A stretch of DNA of 64,000 nucleotides, from contig NZ_RCNT01000002.1 of assembly GCF_003688285.1 (NCBI RefSeq), positions 124,001-188,000 on the forward strand, written 5' to 3'. Under the pieces are notes generated by a model. It ran no database searches. It saw only the letters and a list, made by a program, of their open reading frames with translations, and was not told the origin of the DNA. This stretch comes from Rhodophyticola porphyridii. Lineage in GTDB: Bacteria > Pseudomonadota > Alphaproteobacteria > Rhodobacterales > Rhodobacteraceae. The translations under genes and the position numbers were made by a program. This document shows, piece after piece, positions 1-8,325 of the stretch. Every line of letters starts with the position of its first letter. Position 1 is the stretch's first letter.

Positions 1-1124
1 GAATGGCGCTTTTGGGGGCCGGGACGAGCGGCTGTGCCTGGGCGGCGCGGTTTGCATTGATGGGATGGCAGGTGCGCGTTTTCGACCCTGAGCCGGGTGC
101 GGAGGCGCGGATGGTCGACGCGCTGTCGGCCGCCGCCGGCAGCCTGCCCGCGCTTTACGACGTGGCGCTGCCGCCCGTGGGAGAGGTGAGTTATCACGAT
201 AGTCTGGCCGAAGCGGTCAGCGGGGTCGACTGGGTGCAGGACGGGCTGCCCGATCGGGTCTCGCTGAAACGCAAGATGTATCAGGCCGTGCAGGCCGGCG
301 TCGGTCCCGATGTGGTCATCGCCGGAACCTCGGAGACGCTGAGCGTGGAGGATTTGCAGGGCTGCGCGCCGCGCCCGGCCCAGATCGTTGCCGTTTCGGG
401 GCGGGCGCCGGTCTGGCTGTTCCCGCAGGTCAGGGTCGAGGGCGGCGCGGTCGCGGCCCCGGATCTGCTGGCCAGGGCCAAGGCCGTGCTGGCCGGGATC
501 GGGATGGTTCTGGATGCGGATGGACTGGCCGAGGTTCTGCCCGATGGAGATCCGGGCACGGTGGTGGCGGTTCTGCGTGCGTTGAAATCCCGCAACGACC
601 CGGGCCTGGGCGCGGCCCTTGCGGACCATGAAAGCGCCCTTGCCCCGAGCATGCCGGATCTGGGCCAGCCGCCGGTGACGCTGGACCGGCAGGTGCCGCC
701 CGATTGGGTGGATTACAACGGCCACATGAACGAGGCGCACTACCTGACGGCCTTTTCCCACGCGACCGACCGTCTGCTGCTCTGGGCCGGGATGGATGCG
801 GATTGCGTGGCCCAGGGCCACAGCGTCTTCACGGTGGAGACCCATATCCGCCATCTGGGCGAGGTCGATATCGGCACCCGGATCGTGGTGACCACCCGGG
901 TCATCGAGGGCGGCGGCAAGCGTCTGCATGTCTGGCACGAGATGCGGAGCCGCGGCGCGCTTGTGGCGACAGGGGAACAGATGCTGCTCCATGTGGATCT
1001 TGCCACCCGGCGCCCGGCCCCGCCGCGCGCGGATGTGGCGGGCGTTCTGGCGCGCGCGACGCAGGCCCATGCCGGCCTGCCCGCGCCCGAGGGCATGGGC
1101 CGCGCGGTGGGCGACCCGCGCTAG
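1..1124 (+). CDS. Carnitine 3-dehydrogenase-like / hotdog thioesterase fusion, degenerate dehydrogenase part, 5' partial
   Basis: Two-part protein. Residues 3-17 (counted from the ATG at 3) are a Rossmann start, LLGAGTSGCAWAARF, as in L-carnitine 3-dehydrogenase. From about residue 225 a hotdog thioesterase follows, with DYNGHMNEAHY at 237-247, as in the carnitine dehydrogenase/betainyl-CoA thioesterase fusions of Alphaproteobacteria. In family members the M would be internal (AALIGGG-type start), so the gene probably begins left of the window. The dehydrogenase part looks damaged: the catalytic-His stretch (normally GHPFNP) reads SGRAPVW near residues 131-138, and most of the C-terminal helical dehydrogenase domain is missing, since the chain goes from the Rossmann domain almost directly to the linker. 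The thioesterase half looks intact, so the protein may act only as a thioesterase. Its stop overlaps the end of the convergent XRE gene by 4 bp. Confidence 0.7.
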   Translation, partial: MALLGAGTSGCAWAARFALMGWQVRVFDPEPGAEARMVDALSAAAGSLPALYDVALPPVGEVSYHDSLAEAVSGVDWVQDGLPDRVSLKRKMYQAVQAGVGPDVVIAGTSETLSVEDLQGCAPRPAQIVAVSGRAPVWLFPQVRVEGGAVAAPDLLARAKAVLAGIGMVLDADGLAEVLPDGDPGTVVAVLRALKSRNDPGLGAALADHESALAPSMPDLGQPPVTLDRQVPPDWVDYNGHMNEAHYLTAFSHATDRLLLWAGMDADCVAQGHSVFTVETHIRHLGEVDIGTRIVVTTRVIEGGGKRLHVWHEMRSRGALVATGEQMLLHVDLATRRPAPPRADVAGVLARATQAHAGLPAPEGMGRAVGDPR

Positions 1125-1987
1125 TCCTCCACCCGGTGCCGCAGCGCCGTCAGGATTTTCGGGATCTGCCGGGCCGAGGCGAGGCTTTCGCGGATCAGCC
1201 AGTCGAAATGCTCGGTCACGCCACGGACCCGGTCGCGGTCACGGAAGGCCACGTAATGGCGGCCCATATAGATCACCGCCATCTTCGGCCCGAAAACCGT
1301 GACGGGGGCGGAAAACACCCGATGGGCATCGAAGATGAACAGGCGCAGGCGCGGGTAGACCTGATCATAGACCTCGATCAGCCAGTCGATCTGTTCCCGC
1401 CGCAGCTGGGCGCTGAGACCGGTGTAATAGCCCTGACCCAGGGCGAAGCATTCCAGTTCGTGGATCGGAAGTGCGATCTCGTAGTCGCTCTGGCTGCCGC
1501 GCATCCAGTCCAGCCTCGCCTCAGCAGCGCCGATGGCCTGATCCGGGCGGCGGTTCATGGTCGGCGCGTATTCCCACCGCATGAGCCCATGGGTCTTGAG
1601 CATGTCCGGCAAAGTTGCGGGGACATGGCGGATTTTATAGCCCGCGGCCTCTTCGTGCCACGCAAAGATCTGGTCGTCGATGGCGCTGGAGCGGTTGGTT
1701 TCCGTAAGCGACATGCTAGTGGCCAGGATATCGCCCGCCAGTTCCGGCCTGTCGGTGAGCCCGAGAAGCCAGTCCGCCGATACGCCAAGGGTCTGGGCTG
1801 CGGAGGCAACCAGATGGCCACCGGGCATCCGCGCATCCTCGGCCATCAGGAGCTGCGTGATGGTGGAGCGATCGACCGCGGTTGCGCGCGAAAGCGCCGC
1901 GCGCGACAGGCCGGACGCCGTCAGAGCCGCGGCAAGGCGCTCCCGGAAGAGAGAGGCGCGCTGACGTTTGTCGTATAAATTCAGCAT
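1121..1987 (-). CDS. XRE-family helix-turn-helix transcriptional regulator
   Basis: A 288-residue protein. An N-terminal helix-turn-helix of the Cro/C1 type lies around residues 12-65 (SGLSRAALSRATAVDRSTITQ, then the LGVSADWLLGLTDRPE turn typical of this class). A long C-terminal part of about 200 residues has no motif I recognise and may be a ligand-sensing domain. It ends tail-to-tail against the carnitine dehydrogenase-like gene and is divergent from the desaturase gene starting at 2111, which is a candidate target. The ligand is unknown. Confidence 0.75.
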   Translation of the reverse strand: MLNLYDKRQRASLFRERLAAALTASGLSRAALSRATAVDRSTITQLLMAEDARMPGGHLVASAAQTLGVSADWLLGLTDRPELAGDILATSMSLTETNRSSAIDDQIFAWHEEAAGYKIRHVPATLPDMLKTHGLMRWEYAPTMNRRPDQAIGAAEARLDWMRGSQSDYEIALPIHELECFALGQGYYTGLSAQLRREQIDWLIEVYDQVYPRLRLFIFDAHRVFSAPVTVFGPKMAVIYMGRHYVAFRDRDRVRGVTEHFDWLIRESLASARQIPKILTALRHRVED

Positions 1988-2110
1988 TGTTTGATATTAT
2001 CATCTTTGTTGGATTTCTGCTGAGAAAACCCGGACTGCCCGTGAAACGCAAGGCCTGTTAGGCACATCTCATGCGGCTGGGGATGCCGTGCTTATGACAT
2101 CGGAGACTGA

Positions 2111-2992
2111 ATGCGCGTTGAATGGCCGACCGTTTTGCTGATTGTGCTTTGTTATCTGGGCTGGCTTGGCGCGGTGTTCTGGCTGCCGACGATCTGGCTG
2201 CCGCTGGCGGTTTTGGTCGCGGCCTTCACCATAGCGTTGCAGTCTTCGCTTCAGCATGAAGTGACCCACGGTCACCCCTTCGCCCACCGGGGGCTGAGCG
2301 AGGCGGCGGTTTTCACGTCGCTCAACCTGTGCATTCCCTTCATCCGGTTTCGTGACATGCATCTGGAGCATCATCTGGATAGCAATCTGACCGATCCCTA
2401 TGACGATCCGGAAACCAACTATCTGGACCCCGCCGTCTGGGACCGGCTGTCAGCGCCGGTGCGCGTGATCCTGTCTGCCAACAACACGTTGATCGGGCGG
2501 CTGCTTCTGGGGCCCGTCGTCTCGCAGGTCGCCTTCATGGCCGATGACTGGCGGCGGATCCGGCAGGGCGACCGCGCCGTGTTGCGGGCATGGGGGCTGC
2601 ACGGGCTGACGGTCCTGCCGGTTCTGGCGCTGGTCTGGATGTCGCCCCTGCCGCTCTGGGCGTATCTTCTGGCCTGCTATATCGGGCTTGCGACCCTGAA
2701 GATCCGCACCTTTCTGGAACACCGCGCCCATGACCGGGCCAGCGGGCGCACCGTGATCATCGAGGATCGGGGCGTGCTGGCCTTCCTGTTTCTCAACAAC
2801 AACTTCCATGTGGTGCATCACATGCACCCGCGCCTGCCGTGGTATCGGCTTCCGGAGAGGTATTTCGCCGACAGGGACAGGTATCTGCAACGCAATGACG
2901 GGTATCTTTACCGGTCCTACGGCCAGATTTTCCGGCGCCATCTGTTCCGCGCCAAGGACCCGGTGCCGCATCCGCTCTGGCCGCGAAACTGA
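2111..2992 (+). CDS. Membrane fatty acid desaturase / beta-carotene hydroxylase-type di-iron enzyme
   Basis: 293 residues with hydrophobic segments at about 6-45 and 165-200. Three histidine clusters define the di-iron membrane desaturase/hydroxylase superfamily: HEVTHGH at 49-55, HLEHH at 84-88 and HVVHH at 233-237. The family introduces double bonds or hydroxyl groups into acyl chains or carotenoids at the membrane. The substrate cannot be read from the sequence, and no carotenoid genes are nearby. A GGAGA ribosome site precedes the ATG. The divergent XRE gene may regulate it. Confidence 0.8.
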   Translation: MRVEWPTVLLIVLCYLGWLGAVFWLPTIWLPLAVLVAAFTIALQSSLQHEVTHGHPFAHRGLSEAAVFTSLNLCIPFIRFRDMHLEHHLDSNLTDPYDDPETNYLDPAVWDRLSAPVRVILSANNTLIGRLLLGPVVSQVAFMADDWRRIRQGDRAVLRAWGLHGLTVLPVLALVWMSPLPLWAYLLACYIGLATLKIRTFLEHRAHDRASGRTVIIEDRGVLAFLFLNNNFHVVHHMHPRLPWYRLPERYFADRDRYLQRNDGYLYRSYGQIFRRHLFRAKDPVPHPLWPRN

Positions 2993-3029
2993 CTTGTAGA
3001 CCCGGGCGATAGGCGCGAAGACTGCGCCC

Positions 3030-3941
3030 ATGCCCATATGGATCCCCGTTACCATCTTCGCCGCTTTCATGCAGAACCTGCGGTTTCTGCTGCAACGGCA
3101 TCTGAAGGTCACGACCCTGTCGACGGGCGGCGCGACCTGGGCACGCTTCTTGTATTCCGCTCCGCTGGTGGCGGGTATCGTCGCGGTCTATGCCGCCGCG
3201 TCGGATCAGGCCCTGCCGGGGCCGGGCGCCCGGTTCTGGCTTTTCGTCGTGTCGGGCGCGATGGCGCAGATGCTGGCCACGATGTGCGTCGTGGCGCTGT
3301 TCGCGCATCGGAACTTCGCCGTCGGCATCACGCTGAAAAAGACCGAGGTGATCCTGACCGCGCTCTTGGGCCTCGTCATTCTGGGGGAGGCGGTGTCGCC
3401 CCCGGTCGTAGCGGCGATCGGTGTCGGCTTCGTCGGCGTCCTGCTGCTGTCGGATCCGCCGAAGGGAGAGATCGCGCTGCCGTGGCGGGCGCGGCTTTTC
3501 AACGTCGCGTCGGGCTACGGGCTCGCCTCGGGCCTCTTGTTCGGGGTTTCGGCGGTTGGGTATCGCGGCGCATCCCTGTCCCTGCCCGAGGGCGATGTTT
3601 TCCTGCGGGCGGCGTTCACCCTGGCGGCCGCGACGGCGGTGCAGACCGTGACCCTTGGCCTTTGGCTCGCCTGGCGTGAACGGGGGCAGATCGCAAAGGT
3701 GCTGGCAAGCTGGCGGGTGTCTGGTCTGGTTGGGCTCACCTCCATGCTGGGTTCGCTGGGCTGGTTCACCGCCTTCACCATTCAAACGGCGGCCTATGTG
3801 AAGGCTCTCGGCCAGATCGAGCTGGTCTTCACCTTTCTGTTTTCCGTATTCTGGTTGAAAGAACGGTCGTCGCTCAAGGAAATCTGGGGGATCGCGTTGA
3901 TCGTGGCCTCGATCGGGCTGATCTTCCTCGGCAGCCTGTGA
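3030..3941 (+). CDS. DMT-superfamily (EamA) transporter
   Basis: 303 residues with about ten hydrophobic segments in two repeated halves, the pattern of EamA drug/metabolite transporters. The C-terminal half carries the typical LGQIELVFTFLFSVFWLKER segment followed by a last helix. It probably exports or imports a small metabolite at the inner membrane; the substrate is not readable. The next gene starts one base after its stop, so the two carriers are likely co-transcribed. Confidence 0.8.
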   Translation: MPIWIPVTIFAAFMQNLRFLLQRHLKVTTLSTGGATWARFLYSAPLVAGIVAVYAAASDQALPGPGARFWLFVVSGAMAQMLATMCVVALFAHRNFAVGITLKKTEVILTALLGLVILGEAVSPPVVAAIGVGFVGVLLLSDPPKGEIALPWRARLFNVASGYGLASGLLFGVSAVGYRGASLSLPEGDVFLRAAFTLAAATAVQTVTLGLWLAWRERGQIAKVLASWRVSGLVGLTSMLGSLGWFTAFTIQTAAYVKALGQIELVFTFLFSVFWLKERSSLKEIWGIALIVASIGLIFLGSL

Positions 3942-3942
3942 G

Positions 3943-4872
3943 ATGATGATCGCCCTTTCCATCGCACCGATTTTCCTTTTGATCCTGACCGGTTATGCGC
4001 TTCGTCGGGGTGGCATCCCCTCCGATGAGTTCTGGGATCTGAACGATCGCCTGGTCTATTTTGTGCTGATGCCGGCTCTGTTCTTCGTCCGTATCTCGAC
4101 CGCCGATCTGGGCGAGGCGGGGCTGGGCCGTTTCGCCATCGTGCTATATGCGGGCTTCCTTGCCGGGGTGGTCATCGGCCTGATCGGTGCGGTGTTGCTG
4201 GCGCGCGGCGGCGCGGTCGGGACATCGGTGATGCAGGGGGCCTGCCGGTTCAACACCTTTGTGGCCCTCGCCGTGGCGGAGGCGCTTTACGGTGCGCCGG
4301 GACTGCAATTGGCGGTGCTGGGGGCGGCGGTGCTGGTCCCCGGCGTGAACCTGATCGCGATCAGCCTGTTTGCCGTGATGTTGAGGCCGCCCGGCGGAGG
4401 CGTGGCGCGCGCCGCAGTCCGGCAGTTGGCAACCAATCCGCTGATCCTCGCGATCCTGGCCGCCCTTGGCTTCAATGCCGCCGGTATCGGGGCTGTTCCG
4501 GTATTGCACGAAACCCTGAGTGTGCTGGGGCAGGCGGCTCTGCCGATCATGCTTTTATGCGTGGGCGCGAACCTGAAGCTGAAAGGCCTGCGCGCCGAGG
4601 CGGGACCGATGGCGCTGGCCGCATTCGGCAAGATCGTGGTCTTCCCGGCCGTGATCCTGATGACCGCGCTGGCGCTGGGCCTCGATCCGCTCAGCGCGCA
4701 GGTCGCGCTGATCTACGGCGCGCTGCCCACCGGTGTCGCGGCCTATACGCTGGCGCGCCAGTTGGGCGGCGATGCGCCGCTGATGGCGGCGATGATCACG
4801 ATGCAGACGCTGCTCAGCTTTGCCACAATGCCCCTGTGGCTGAGCCTGGGGGAGCGTGTGTTCGGGGTTTGA
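3943..4872 (+). CDS. AEC-family (auxin efflux carrier-like) permease
   Basis: 309 residues, almost wholly hydrophobic, with the two five-helix bundles of the AEC family. Typical features are the N-terminal SIAPIFLLILTGYALRR helix, the mid-protein AALPIMLLCVGANLKL helix and the C-terminal YGALPTGVAAYTLARQLGG segment. Bacterial members move malate or other organic anions. It sits directly behind the EamA gene with a one-base gap. Confidence 0.85.
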   Translation: MMIALSIAPIFLLILTGYALRRGGIPSDEFWDLNDRLVYFVLMPALFFVRISTADLGEAGLGRFAIVLYAGFLAGVVIGLIGAVLLARGGAVGTSVMQGACRFNTFVALAVAEALYGAPGLQLAVLGAAVLVPGVNLIAISLFAVMLRPPGGGVARAAVRQLATNPLILAILAALGFNAAGIGAVPVLHETLSVLGQAALPIMLLCVGANLKLKGLRAEAGPMALAAFGKIVVFPAVILMTALALGLDPLSAQVALIYGALPTGVAAYTLARQLGGDAPLMAAMITMQTLLSFATMPLWLSLGERVFGV

Positions 4873-4933
4873 GAGAGGGGGCGGCCGACGAGCGTCCAGC
4901 CATTTTTCCGGGCGAAAGGCCGGCCGGCGGCGC

Positions 4934-5626
4934 TCAGAGACGTTCGAACCGGCTGATCCGGTCGGCATTGTTGAAAAACGGCACGCCGTCATGGGCGGTG
5001 CCGTTCAGCCGCGCGGCAAGTTCCGCCAGTACAACCTCGGTGATGAACGGCATATCGAAGGTCCGCGCGGTGTCGAGCGGCACCCATTGAAGGTGGCTCA
5101 ACTCGTCTTCGGCACGGCTGAAATCATCGGGATCGCTGGCCAGATCGGATGCATCGGCCACGAAAAACCGGGCATCGAAGCGCCGCGGTCGCCCGGGCGG
5201 CGTGATCGCGCGGAAGATGAACTCCAGCGTCGGACCATCTGGGAGATGCCCGGTTGCGAGATAGCCGCGCCAGCCCCGGGGTGCGTCCAGATGACCGGCC
5301 CGGTCATCGGCACGCCCGAGGAGCAGGCCGGTCTCCTCCCACAGCTCACGGGTGGCCGCGGCGATCACGGCATTTGCGGGGGCCTCTGCCTTGGCGGCCA
5401 GCTGCGCCGCCATCTCGGCGTGTGCCGCGCGCGCCAGCGGGATGGTTGCATCGACCGCGTCGACAGCGCCGCCCGGAAAGACGAATTTCGAGGGCATGAA
5501 GGCGGCGGTTCTGCCGCGCTGGCCCATCAGAACGCGGGGGCGCGTCTCCGCGTCGCGCAACATGATGATGGTTGCCGCGTCGCGGATAGCCGTTTTGTCT
5601 AGAAGCCGTGCATCCGCTTGGCCCAT
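4934..5626 (-). CDS. NUDIX hydrolase
   Basis: 230 residues. The NUDIX box is split by an insertion of about 35 residues: FPGGAVDAVD opens it and REL-WEETGLLL closes it, like the longer CoA/NDP-sugar type NUDIX proteins (NUDT19/NUDT7-like). Such enzymes hydrolyse nucleoside diphosphates linked to another group. The reading frame is open further upstream, but the family-like start is the ATG at 5626 (MGQADARLLDK). This overlaps the end of the DUF983 gene by about 28 bases, suggesting coupled translation. The substrate is not predictable. Confidence 0.8.
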   Translation of the reverse strand: MGQADARLLDKTAIRDAATIIMLRDAETRPRVLMGQRGRTAAFMPSKFVFPGGAVDAVDATIPLARAAHAEMAAQLAAKAEAPANAVIAAATRELWEETGLLLGRADDRAGHLDAPRGWRGYLATGHLPDGPTLEFIFRAITPPGRPRRFDARFFVADASDLASDPDDFSRAEDELSHLQWVPLDTARTFDMPFITEVVLAELAARLNGTAHDGVPFFNNADRISRFERL

Positions 5627-5994
5627 TGAATCCCCACAATCATGCCCTTGAAACGGGGCAAGAGGTATAGCGCCATCGCCACCGCGCCAACCGAAAACAT
5701 CGCAGACAGCAGATAGGGCCCGGGCTGCCATGTGGTGTAAACCCATAGCATCAGTGTGCCCAGAACCTTGGCGGTGACCAGAATAACCAGATAGGCCGGG
5801 CCGTCATCGGCGCGGGCATGGCTGAGATCCTCGCCGCAACTTTCGCAGGCCGGGCGCAGTTTCAGATAGCTTTCGAACAGATGCCCCCTGCCGCAATTCG
5901 GGCAGCGCTGGTGCAGCCCCCGGCGGATCGCGGGCCAGGCGGGGCGCTCGGGCACATCTGCGTCGAACGCGGCTTGATCTGATGTATATGGCAT
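5599..5994 (-). CDS. DUF983 family membrane protein
   Basis: 131 residues. An N-terminal zinc ribbon (CPNCG at about 31-35 and CESCG at about 50-54) is followed by two transmembrane helices (roughly residues 66-88 and 95-115), the layout of DUF983 proteins common in Alphaproteobacteria. Function unknown. It is the first gene of a two-gene unit with the NUDIX hydrolase. Confidence 0.85.
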   Translation of the reverse strand: MPYTSDQAAFDADVPERPAWPAIRRGLHQRCPNCGRGHLFESYLKLRPACESCGEDLSHARADDGPAYLVILVTAKVLGTLMLWVYTTWQPGPYLLSAMFSVGAVAMALYLLPRFKGMIVGIQWAKRMHGF

Positions 5995-6020
5995 GGGCCG
6001 CGCCCTTTCCGGAAATCCCT

Positions 6021-6035
6021 GTTACCGTATGTAAC
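6021..6035. promoter_or_regulatory. Inverted repeat GTTAC-N5-GTAAC, possible operator
   Basis: A perfect 5-bp inverted repeat with a 5-bp spacer in the 170-bp gap between the divergent DUF983 and EF-hand genes. It is operator-like in size and place. I see no assignable regulator, and chance is possible. The rest of the gap shows no gene. Confidence 0.3.
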
Positions 6036-6166
6036 ATGGCGGTGGATCTGTCCAATGACGCCGGTACGCGGCGCATGGTCGCAAACCGCGCCGGACAAGA
6101 AACTTCGACGGAACCCGCTGCCGCGCCCGTGGAAAGGGTCAGACAGGCAGCAAAAGGAGTTTACGC

Positions 6167-6655
6167 ATGTCCCCCAAGAACACTGTTACGGTTGGTGTCG
6201 TATTGGCGCTGGCGCTGGCGGCAGCCGCGCCTGTCGCAGCCCAGACCGGGCCGCGGGGCCCGCATTTTCTGTTCGAAGAGATGGATCTGAACAATGATGG
6301 CGAGGTGAGCCTGGACGAGATGCGCAACCATCGCGGGGCCCGGTTCGATCAGGCCGACGCCGATAACGACGGCAACCTGAGCCGTGACGAGATGATTGCG
6401 GCGGGTCAGGCCCGGGTCGCGGCGGGTGTCGACCGGATGCTGGAGAGGCTGGATTCCGACGAGGACGGCGCGATCAGCCGGGCCGAGATGGACGCGGCGG
6501 CGGATCGGCGCGCGGAACGCTTTCAGACGCGCATGTTCGAGCGGCTGGATCGCGATGGCAACGGCGCCATCAGTGCAGAGGAGTTCGAGGACGCCGCAGA
6601 TGTCATGCGCGGCCACCGAGGCGGCGGCTACGGGTTCGGCCGCGACCGCGGATAA
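6167..6655 (+). CDS. Secreted EF-hand calcium-binding protein
   Basis: 162 residues. A clear signal peptide (hydrophobic core at 8-22, cleavage near APVAAQ) is followed by four EF-hand-type loops: DLNNDGEVSLDE, DADNDGNLSRDE, DSDEDGAISRAE and DRDGNGAISAEE, each with D/N at positions 1, 3 and 5 and E at position 12. The C-terminus is rich in Gly and Arg. It probably binds calcium or another divalent metal in the periplasm. An AGGAG ribosome site lies just upstream. It heads a same-strand group with an ECF sigma gene, a putative anti-sigma gene and a metal-sensor-like gene, which suggests a periplasmic sensing role. Confidence 0.85.
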   Translation: MSPKNTVTVGVVLALALAAAAPVAAQTGPRGPHFLFEEMDLNNDGEVSLDEMRNHRGARFDQADADNDGNLSRDEMIAAGQARVAAGVDRMLERLDSDEDGAISRAEMDAAADRRAERFQTRMFERLDRDGNGAISAEEFEDAADVMRGHRGGGYGFGRDRG

Positions 6656-6661
6656 GGCGCC

Positions 6662-6689
6662 GGGCGGCATGGCTAATCTTTTGCCGCCC
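6662..6689 (+). other. Intergenic stem-loop between EF-hand and sigma factor genes
   Basis: GGGCGGCA (6662-6669) pairs with TGCCGCCC (6682-6689) across a 12-base loop. There is no T-run after it, so it may attenuate transcription or stabilise the upstream mRNA rather than terminate. Confidence 0.4.
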
Positions 6690-6714
6690 CGGATTTCCGG
6701 CGTTAAGCAGGGGC

Positions 6715-7305
6715 ATGGTGCAGGTGGATGCCGAGCTGGATCAATTGGAGGATGGAGCCTTGCTGGTGCTCTACGCCAATGGTGATCAGCGGGCCGCGCG
6801 GGTGTTGACCGCGCGGCTCCTGCCGCGTGTGCTCAGCCATGCGGTGCGCGTTCTGGGCGACCGGAGCGAGGCCGAGGACGTAGCACAGGAGGCCATGTTG
6901 CGACTTTGGCGGGCCGCCCCGGGCTGGCAGGGCGACGGTGCGGCAAAACCGGGGACATGGCTTTACCGGGTCACGGCCAATCTGATCGTGGACCGGTTGC
7001 GCCGGTCGGGCCGGGCCGTGGGGCTGGATGCGGTGGACGAACCCGCCGATGACCGTGAAAGCGCCGAAGCCATGCTGATCCGCCGCGGGCGGGTGGCGGC
7101 GCTGGATGCCGCGCTTGCACGGCTGCCGGAACGGCAGCGGCAGGCCGTGGTTCTGCGCCATATCGAAGGCGTCTCCAACCCGGAGATCGCGGCCGTGTTG
7201 GACATCAGCGTCGAAGCGGTGGAGAGTTTGACGGCACGCGGCAAACGCGCGCTGGCGGCGGCCCTTGCGGGCCAGAAGGAGGCATTGGGCTATGGTGACG
7301 GATAA
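6715..7305 (+). CDS. ECF RNA polymerase sigma factor
   Basis: 196 residues. Region 2 contains GDRSEAEDVAQEAMLRLWR, the ECF form of the core-binding helix. Region 4 contains LPERQRQAVVLRHIEGVSN followed by a helix-turn-helix (PEIAAVLDISVEAVESLTARGKRAL). The next gene overlaps its end by 14 bases and encodes a small one-helix protein, the usual place of an anti-sigma factor. The last gene of the unit resembles periplasmic heavy-metal sensors, so the signal may be metal or envelope stress. Confidence 0.9.
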   Translation: MVQVDAELDQLEDGALLVLYANGDQRAARVLTARLLPRVLSHAVRVLGDRSEAEDVAQEAMLRLWRAAPGWQGDGAAKPGTWLYRVTANLIVDRLRRSGRAVGLDAVDEPADDRESAEAMLIRRGRVAALDAALARLPERQRQAVVLRHIEGVSNPEIAAVLDISVEAVESLTARGKRALAAALAGQKEALGYGDG

Positions 7306-7648
7306 GGATGATCTGACAGCGCTGTTCGCCGAAGCGCGCCGGGACGCGCGGCCCGGTGCCGACATGACCGCGCGGGTTCTGGCCGACGCGGCGCGCGTTC
7401 AGCCCGGAAACATTGCGGCAGCTTGCCCCGGACCGGGGTGGTTTGCGCGGATGCGGGGGACGCTCGGCGGATGGCCGGGCCTGTCGGGGCTTGCCGTGGC
7501 AGGCGTGACCGGTCTGATGATCGGGATCTATGCGACAGAGAGCGTCGATATGCTGCTGAACGGGCAGTTGACCGACCTGACCGGGGGCGACAGCGCCGGG
7601 CTGATGCCGGGGATCGATTTTCTTGCCATTTCCTTCGGGGAGGGCTGA
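7292..7648 (+). CDS. Putative anti-sigma factor, small single-pass membrane protein
   Basis: 118 residues starting at the ATG at 7292, preceded by an AAGGAG site. The N-terminal 65 residues are soluble (DKDDLTALFAEARRDARPGADMTARVL). One transmembrane helix lies near 72-90 (LSGLAVAGVTGLMIGIY) and a short periplasmic tail follows. The overlap with the ECF sigma gene and the topology fit an anti-sigma factor. There is no zinc-binding HxxxCxxC motif, so this rests on context. Confidence 0.6.
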   Translation: MVTDKDDLTALFAEARRDARPGADMTARVLADAARVQPGNIAAACPGPGWFARMRGTLGGWPGLSGLAVAGVTGLMIGIYATESVDMLLNGQLTDLTGGDSAGLMPGIDFLAISFGEG

Positions 7649-7653
7649 GCGCG

Positions 7654-8196
7654 ATGGTTGAGACGCCTCCGATCCCTCCAACTGCTCCGGGTCCGCCGGC
7701 GCCCCCGCCGCGCGGAGCGGGCCGGGGTGTCAAGATCGCGCTTGGGCTGTCTCTGGCGCTGAACCTGCTGATCGCCGGTATCGTCATGGGCGCGGTCTGG
7801 GGCCGTCTTGGCGGGCCGCCTGGCTCCGGCGAAGCGCCGCTGGCGCTTCGGACGCTCGGGCTCGGGCCGCTGATCTATGTTCTGGAGCGCGACGACCGGG
7901 CCGCCCTGCGTGCGCGCATGGAAGAGGGGCAGGACCGGTTCCGGCCTGAGCTGCGGGGGCTTGGCCATTCGGTCCACCGCTTCGGAGAGGCGCTGCGCAG
8001 CGAGCCCTTCGACCGGGCGGCGGCGGCGGCGGCCCTGGAGCAGCAGCGCCGCAATGTGCAGGGATTGCAGACCGAGGGCCATCGATTGCTGCTGGACCAG
8101 CTGGAGGCGATGACCCCGGAGGCCCGCGCCGATCTGGCCGACCGTTTGCAACGACGCCTGTCGCGGAGCATGCGCCGCGGGGACAGATCTCAATGA
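7654..8196 (+). CDS. Periplasmic heavy-metal sensor-like protein (CnrX/Spy type)
   Basis: 180 residues. A proline-rich N-terminus (PPIPPTAPGPPAPPP) precedes one membrane helix (about 24-46). The periplasmic part is helical and rich in Arg, Glu and Gln, with RDDRAALRARMEEGQDRFRP and a later LEQQRRNVQGLQTEGHRLL stretch, like the CnrX/RsiX/Spy heavy-metal-sensor family. It is the last gene of the sigma unit, 5 bases after the putative anti-sigma gene. It may hold the anti-sigma factor and release it on signal; this is inferred from family and context. Confidence 0.65.
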   Translation: MVETPPIPPTAPGPPAPPPRGAGRGVKIALGLSLALNLLIAGIVMGAVWGRLGGPPGSGEAPLALRTLGLGPLIYVLERDDRAALRARMEEGQDRFRPELRGLGHSVHRFGEALRSEPFDRAAAAAALEQQRRNVQGLQTEGHRLLLDQLEAMTPEARADLADRLQRRLSRSMRRGDRSQ

Positions 8197-8325
8197 GCGT
8201 TGCGTTGCGGGCCGCCCGGCGGATGCAGGCAGCCCACGGCGCTTTGCGCGGTGATGCAGGATGGCGTCCCGCCGTCTGACTGACGGGACCCGCGAAGGGA
8301 GCGGCGGGCAGGGCCGCCGATCGCG

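Noticed and set aside
2793-3962. Minus-strand open frame of 389 codons
   Set aside because: Very rich in Arg, Gln and His and antisense to the EamA transporter gene.
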